A stretch of 64,000 nucleotides of DNA, taken from Nemophila menziesii (taxonomy: Eukaryota > Streptophyta > Magnoliopsida > Boraginales > Hydrophyllaceae). Every line of letters begins with the position of its first letter. Position 1 is the first letter of the stretch. The notes beneath the pieces were generated by a model. It had not been told where the DNA came from and did not search any database. It saw only the letters and a list, made by a program, of their open reading frames with translations. Both the position numbers and the translations under genes were made by a program. This document shows positions 59,400 to 64,000 of the stretch, one piece after another. The stretch is taken from the NCBI GenBank assembly GCA_029959085.1, contig JARWIR010000002.1:41350233-41414232 (forward strand). Direction: 5' to 3'.

Positions 59400-59866
59400 C
59401 ATCCAGTAGGTTCAGGTTGATATTTTGCGCTAATTTCACTATTTGTTGTAAAATTCGACTCAACCTCTCCAAATACAGTGGACCCACAAAATATAGCATG
59501 ATAATGGCACCAGAAACACACACAATTGTACCTCCAATTTTAGCTTGACCTTCTGTTGTTAACATATTTGATCTTTGTGTAGTGCATATAAGATAGATAT
59601 TATTTACGACTTTAAACAAAATATAAGGACTATAATCAAATATATTGAGTAATGACCCATCATTGCGGCTAATACGAACATGAATACTGGAATTACAGGT
59701 TGTATAGCTGCAACATATGCTGGATTTGTGTAGCCAATACCGATGATGATTTTAAACTTTTCCTAAGTTAACACTAAAGAATTGAAGAAGTACAAACTTA
59801 CTCTGTTAATCCAACAAAGAAGAAAGATAATAAGAAGCGTTTATTTATTGAATTTCTCAAAATAAC
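59400..59866 (-). pseudogene. WAT1-type (EamA) transporter exon relics
   Basis: Three exon-like pieces on the minus strand match plant WAT1-related membrane transporters in order. 59802-59866 encodes INKRFLLSFFFVGLTE, bounded by AG and GT. About 59755-59650 encodes [20 protein letters not shown] and [10 protein letters not shown] (compare the conserved Y-P--AAAIQP--PVFTF-LA--MG of the family). About 59550-59460 encodes EGQAKIGGTIVCVSGAIIML (compare EG-AKVGGTLVCV-GA). The reading frame does not join cleanly between the first two, and the later exons of the family's second half are missing. This is a broken host gene piece, not part of the CACTA element. Confidence 0.65.
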
Positions 59867-59957
59867 CTGAAACAAACATTCTCTTTTTAGTACAATTTAC
59901 AATTTGATGTCTAAGTAAGAAATATGACCATCAATTCTTTTTAGTCTTACTGACGGG

Positions 59958-60382
59958 TACCCTATTTTAGACAAATAATATACTATATGTCTCTACATTA
60001 CGCAAAGACTGTACCATGTACCTATACTATGCTAAAATTGCATGATAAGTCCCTATGTTATGCATAAACCACACCAGGTCTTTATGCAGAAAAATACGCA
60101 CTATAAGTCCTCATTTTTTGTAAATCAATTACAATTTTGCATAATATAATGTAGCTTCTGCATAGTATAGGGAACTACATTGCAACCTTTGCATAATATA
60201 GGGGCGCATAGTGCATTTTTTGCATAGATATTATAGGGACATGCATTGAAATTTTTACATAATTTAAGGTCGCATAACATAGTTTAGGGGATCTATAGTG
60301 TGCTTTTTAAATAATATAGAGCATACAGTGCAATTTAGGCATATTATAGGAACATGTAGTGAAAATATCTTATTAATGGGTA
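59958..60382. mobile_element. Foldback-type element made of inverted repeat arrays
   Basis: TACCC at both ends in inverted orientation, with diverged inverted arms. The left arm (TATATGTCTCTACATTACGC) pairs with the right arm read backwards (ACATGTTCCTATAATATGCC). The left half carries AAGTCCCTATGTTATGCATA words and the right half the opposite orientation (TTTGCATAATATAGGGGCGC). No coding sequence. The unit motif resembles, but is not the same as, the array in the R2 repeats. Confidence 0.55.
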
Positions 60383-61478
60383 GTACAAACCTGTTTTACT
60401 TTAACTTTACCATTAGAACAGTTGTGTTTTATGAAACACAACTTCTTGAGATTTTCTCGTATAGTTCACATTGATTAGATTCCATTTCGTCCAATGATTC
60501 TTGACTAAATATGAACCCAATTGATGCACGATAGCTTTCTTAAACCTTGTTCCAAACCTTTTATGTTTTATTTAAGATTAACTAACAAAGAAGTTCATGT
60601 ATAATAGCCACTGTCCACCCGTGAGTACATCTTTATAAGGTGAAATGTAAGGCAAATTCTGACATTCCTCAACCCAAATTGGTCAATGAACTATCTCTTT
60701 TTTACTGATTTACTCCTCAAACGTCTTTGCCATATGACACTTAACGTTAAAAATCTGACATAACAGTGGCTAACTAGGGGGACAAAAATGAAGGTCGAGT
60801 ACCATTTGCTAGTAACTATATTTCGAGAACCAAAAAAGAAATTACTCTGTATCAATTGAATTTTTTTACCTGATTGCATCTAAAAATTCTCATGAAGCTC
60901 CACAGCTAAATTTACTTGAGAAGATGAAATTAATTCAACATAGGGACCAAATAGCAATTTTAAAAACATATTAAAAGCATGGGAATTTTTTTAGTCAGGT
61001 ATTATATATTACCTTTGTGATTTCTTGAGGTATCCATGGTGCTAAAACCACCGAGCAAATATCAATGAGTACACATGATGATTTAGCCTATAAACGGAAA
61101 CATTAATTCGAAATGTACGTGAGAATGAAAACAATTACCCGTGGCTTAATTCTCAATTCGTATCACACAAAAACTCGGCATGAAAATGATAGAACGAAAT
61201 AAAAATTCTCACCTTAATCTGAATATGTTGCAAATATATCTCCAATCACACATTAATCTCCATTCTCAGAAAAATAATCTAATAAACCAATACTTCAAAC
61301 ATTAATCTAACCTTCAAACATTAGTCTAAACTAAATTTTTAGTATCTGAAAAAGCATGTCGTACTAACCATTCCAGAATTTACTACAATCTTGTTGTAAT
61401 TGTTGTTTTCTACTCTTTATACCATAGAATGTAGGAGAAGTGCCCCTTGTTGTCTAATCAGCTTTGCCTTTCTAAATT
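60383..61478. other. Intergenic stretch with one possible WAT1 exon
   Basis: No supported gene. On the minus strand at about 61063-61012, SSCVLIDICSVVLAPWIPQE followed by a GT resembles the N-terminal WAT1 stretch (FCVFRDL-ALS-LAP) and would lie upstream of the exons at 59.4-59.9 kb. The similarity is weak. Confidence 0.3.
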
Positions 61479-64000
61479 TTTTTTCATCATCAAATCAAAT
61501 TATATTATTGAAAAACTTAACATACCATTGTCTTCACAGGCTTTTAATCTTTTTAAGTATAAGGCTCAACATGGGAAACTTAATACCCAAAGAGATTCTC
61601 ACCTTACTACATAAAAAAACCCACCCTTCTAAACCTCGGCCCACTAATTATCTATTACGAATAATAAAATTAGCCCAACAAAAACAATATTACATATTAC
61701 AAATCTATATCTATAATCTCCCTTGTACTCTTTTTCTTTACATTCCAATTATGCACCTTCATCTTCACCATCCTACTAACTTTACTATATATTTGTTATT
61801 CATTTAAGCCCGAACCACCATGCTCTATATCATTCCTTACATACCAAACAGAATAAATATGTGAAGTACACAGATTACTAGATATCATAACCTGTTCTTC
61901 ACACTTTATCAACATAATTTCATCCCATAATTCTTTGAAATCTCTCGGCAGTTTATTAATTCTGCACATACTTAGTATCTTTTTCAATACTCTTTTAATA
62001 AAAGAACACTCAAAGAACAGATGAATACTATTTTCAGTAGCAGCTTTACAAAAATGACAAAGAGGATTAATAGTATTACCCCATTCCAACATTCTTTCAT
62101 TCGTACTCAGCATGTCTTGTATAGTAGTCCAAGCAATAAAGGCATATCTTGGAATATTTTTTCTAGCCCATATTACCTTGTACCAGTATATCTCTTTCAA
62201 ATTTTCTTCTGCAGTGATTCTTGCCAAGGTTTTTTTAAAAGTAAATTTCATTTTGTTACTCTCACTCCACACCTTAATACCCTTCTTATCATTTAACTTA
62301 TAATCATTTGGACGAGGTAGAATCTTCCTAATATTAGGTGGCTATCTCCACTTGTTCCCTTTATAACAAGCATATACTGTTTTGTTGCTATTTATATAAT
62401 TTTTGTATAGCTCAATACCAAGTAATTCCTGCACACTAGAGCCTTCAATTCACATGTCCCACATCATATAAGTATCTCTTCCATTATTCACTTTATGATG
62501 TTTAAACTTATATGCAAGATTTCTCACTTTCATTAGCTTTTTCCATATCCGCGTATGCGCTTGTTTTTCTTCAAGACTCCATATACATCTATTTTTAACA
62601 GCATTACATTTCACCCAACTACTCCATAGATTACCTTCTTGAGCATACATTCTCCAAAAAGTAAAAAGTAAACAAACTAAATTAATATTTTCTATTTTGG
62701 GAATACTTAAACCACCATTTTGTTTACTTGTACAAACTCTATCCCAAGCTATTTTAGCTCCTTGAGCCCTTAAGTGTTTCCTTTGCATAAGAAAATGTTC
62801 ATCAACTGATTTAGTTTGTATATTACCTTCTTTGGGAGAAGGAACACACGACACCAAAAAAGTATTTACTGATGAGAACACACCTGATTAGCTAAACCCT
62901 TCCATCATATGATAGAAGTTTAGAGGACCGTTGATTTATACTACTATAGATTTTGTTCAAAAATTTATTACCTTCTTCAACACTGAGCTTCTTAGAATGT
63001 AGATGTACACCTAAGTACCTAACAGTTAAATTCCCAATCTTAATATTCAAAATCTCAGAAATCTTCTCCTTAGTATTATAATCAGTTCTACCAAAATATC
63101 TCTTTTTTCTGATAATTAATAGTGAGCCCAGACATTCTTGAGAATAATTTTAACCCATTCTTGACTCCAATCGCTGATATAATATTTTCTTTAAAAATAT
63201 CAATAAATCATCAGCAAATATTATATGATTTAGCTTCATTTAATCATATTTATGATGATAATTAAAGCTCTTTTTTCTCCCCAAATGATTAAACAGACCT
63301 GTAAAAAAATCCATACACATTGCAAAGAGAAAAGGAGAGAGAGGGTCTCCTTGTCTCAACCCTCTCTTTCCTTTAAAATACCCACACGCCTCGCCATTAA
63401 TGCATATATTGTATGTAGGAGAACATATACACATTTTGATCCACTTAGTAAAATTCTTTAGAAAATTAAACGCTTACAAGATATTAATTAAAATCTCCAA
63501 TTATCGCTATCATACGCTTTTCGTAGGTCTAGATTTATAGTACACTTAGGATATGAATTATTCTTATCATAGCCAAGTACAACCTCCTGTGTAACTAAAA
63601 TGTTGTCTCTTTTGTACCTATCTCCAACATACGCATCTTGATTAAGAGATATAATTGAGCTAATAACCTTTTCAATCTTTTACTAGAATAACTTTTAAGA
63701 TAGTTTTATAAGTTGTGTTTGTACAAGAGGTTGGTCTGAACTTTCTCACACTTGAAGGCTTCTTCTCTGTAGGTATTAATATTATATTAGTTGCATTCTG
63801 CTGAGTAAGAATTTTACCATTATCAAGGCATTGTCTGATGGAATATGTGAAGTCTTCTCCTAGAACACTCCATGAAGCTTTGTAGAAGCCTAAGTTAAGT
63901 CCATCTAGTCCTGGGATTTTATTTTCACTAATGGAAGATAGAGCTTCCTTTATTTCTTCATCAGTAATAGGGGCAATAATAGCAGCTCTTTGTTCTTCAT
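61479..64000 (-). mobile_element. L1-type LINE, 3' part, running off the window
   Basis: Read leftward; the A-rich 3' end is the T-run at about 61479-61486. It contains the reverse transcriptase and zinc-binding regions of an L1-type element similar to the fragment at 6628-7846. The 5' end is beyond 64000, so the target duplication cannot be checked. Confidence 0.85.
61796..64000 (-). pseudogene. LINE reverse transcriptase and zf-RVT (broken)
   Basis: In minus-strand order, 64000-63720 gives ITDEEIKEALSSI, KIPGLDG and KKPSSVRKFRPTSC (RT fingers). 63434-63240 gives YNICINGEACGYFKGKRGLR, then QGDPLSPFLFAM. About 63235-63190 gives HIIFADDLLIF, the catalytic FADD box. About 63060-62960 gives GNLTVRYLGVHLHSKKLSVE (thumb). 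62881-62450 gives GGLSIPKIENINLVCLL and FWRMYAQEGNLWSSW. 62272-61796 gives the zinc-binding region (NIPRYAFIAW, CHFCKAATENSIHLFFEC) and the C-terminus. No RNase H follows. Several stops and frame changes separate these parts, so it is inactive despite retaining the FADD box. Confidence 0.85.

Noticed and set aside
1..64000. tRNA, rRNA, CRISPR arrays or operon-like gene clusters
   Set aside because: No such structures were seen; the only tRNA-related sequence is the primer binding site complementary to tRNA-Asp.

Overview
This window looks like repeat-filled intergenic DNA from a flowering plant nuclear genome, probably a eudicot. It is strongly AT-rich and has no prokaryotic gene organisation. 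Its contents are typical plant transposon families: Athila/Tat-like Ty3/gypsy elements with a tRNA-Asp-type primer binding site, L1-type LINEs, an En/Spm (CACTA) element, Stowaway-like MITEs and a copia gag remnant. No intact ordinary host gene was found. Host-derived sequence appears only as relics: a mini-zinc-finger (ZF-HD) domain carried inside a repeat, and a few exons of a WAT1-type transporter.

Layout. (1) 1-5857 is the 3' part of an Athila-like element: degraded protease/integrase-tail, palindrome-rich spacer, ORF2 relic, 3' noncoding DNA and LTR A. (2) 5858-12404 is a mosaic: pieces of a second repeat family (R2), an LTR-like remnant split by a 5'-truncated LINE with a 12-bp target duplication, and a copia gag relic. 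(3) 12405-23745 continues the first family as a tandem: a 5'-truncated internal 3' end, LTR B, a near-complete internal region (primer binding site, gag, protease, integrase-like tail, spacer, ORF2, 3' noncoding DNA), then LTR C. (4) 23746-28000 has no recognisable gene until the LTR end and gag-protease remnant of another Athila-like element at about 26.3-28.0 kb. (5) 28000-50270 is a threefold, imperfect, head-to-tail repetition with a period of about 8-9 kb. Block X occurs at 28.0, 36.3 and 45.9 kb, and block Y, carrying the ZF-HD fragment, at 33.3 and 42.2 kb. LINE fragments and MITEs are nested within it. (6) 50550-58299 is a CACTA element with its terminal repeats, a TNP2-type transposase gene and a TNPA/PTTA-like gene, both on the minus strand and both damaged. 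(7) 58300-61478 holds WAT1 exon relics and a foldback element. (8) 61479-64000 is a minus-strand L1-type LINE that runs off the window.

How the parts fit. The Athila-like elements encode Gag, protease, an integrase-C-terminus-like tail and a separate ORF2, but show no reverse transcriptase, RNase H or integrase core. They would depend on enzymes supplied by relatives. The CACTA element has the two-gene make-up of an autonomous element but carries stops and a frameshift. The R2 repeats appear to have carried host gene pieces and to have been duplicated locally. The most interesting signals are the shared RT-less protease-to-integrase-tail architecture, the captured ZF-HD domain in two copies with different lesions, fast-changing palindromic spacers, a perfect 29-bp snap-back palindrome present in only one of two homologous repeats, a MITE with an empty site inside the same window, and a third, internal block of CACTA subterminal motifs.
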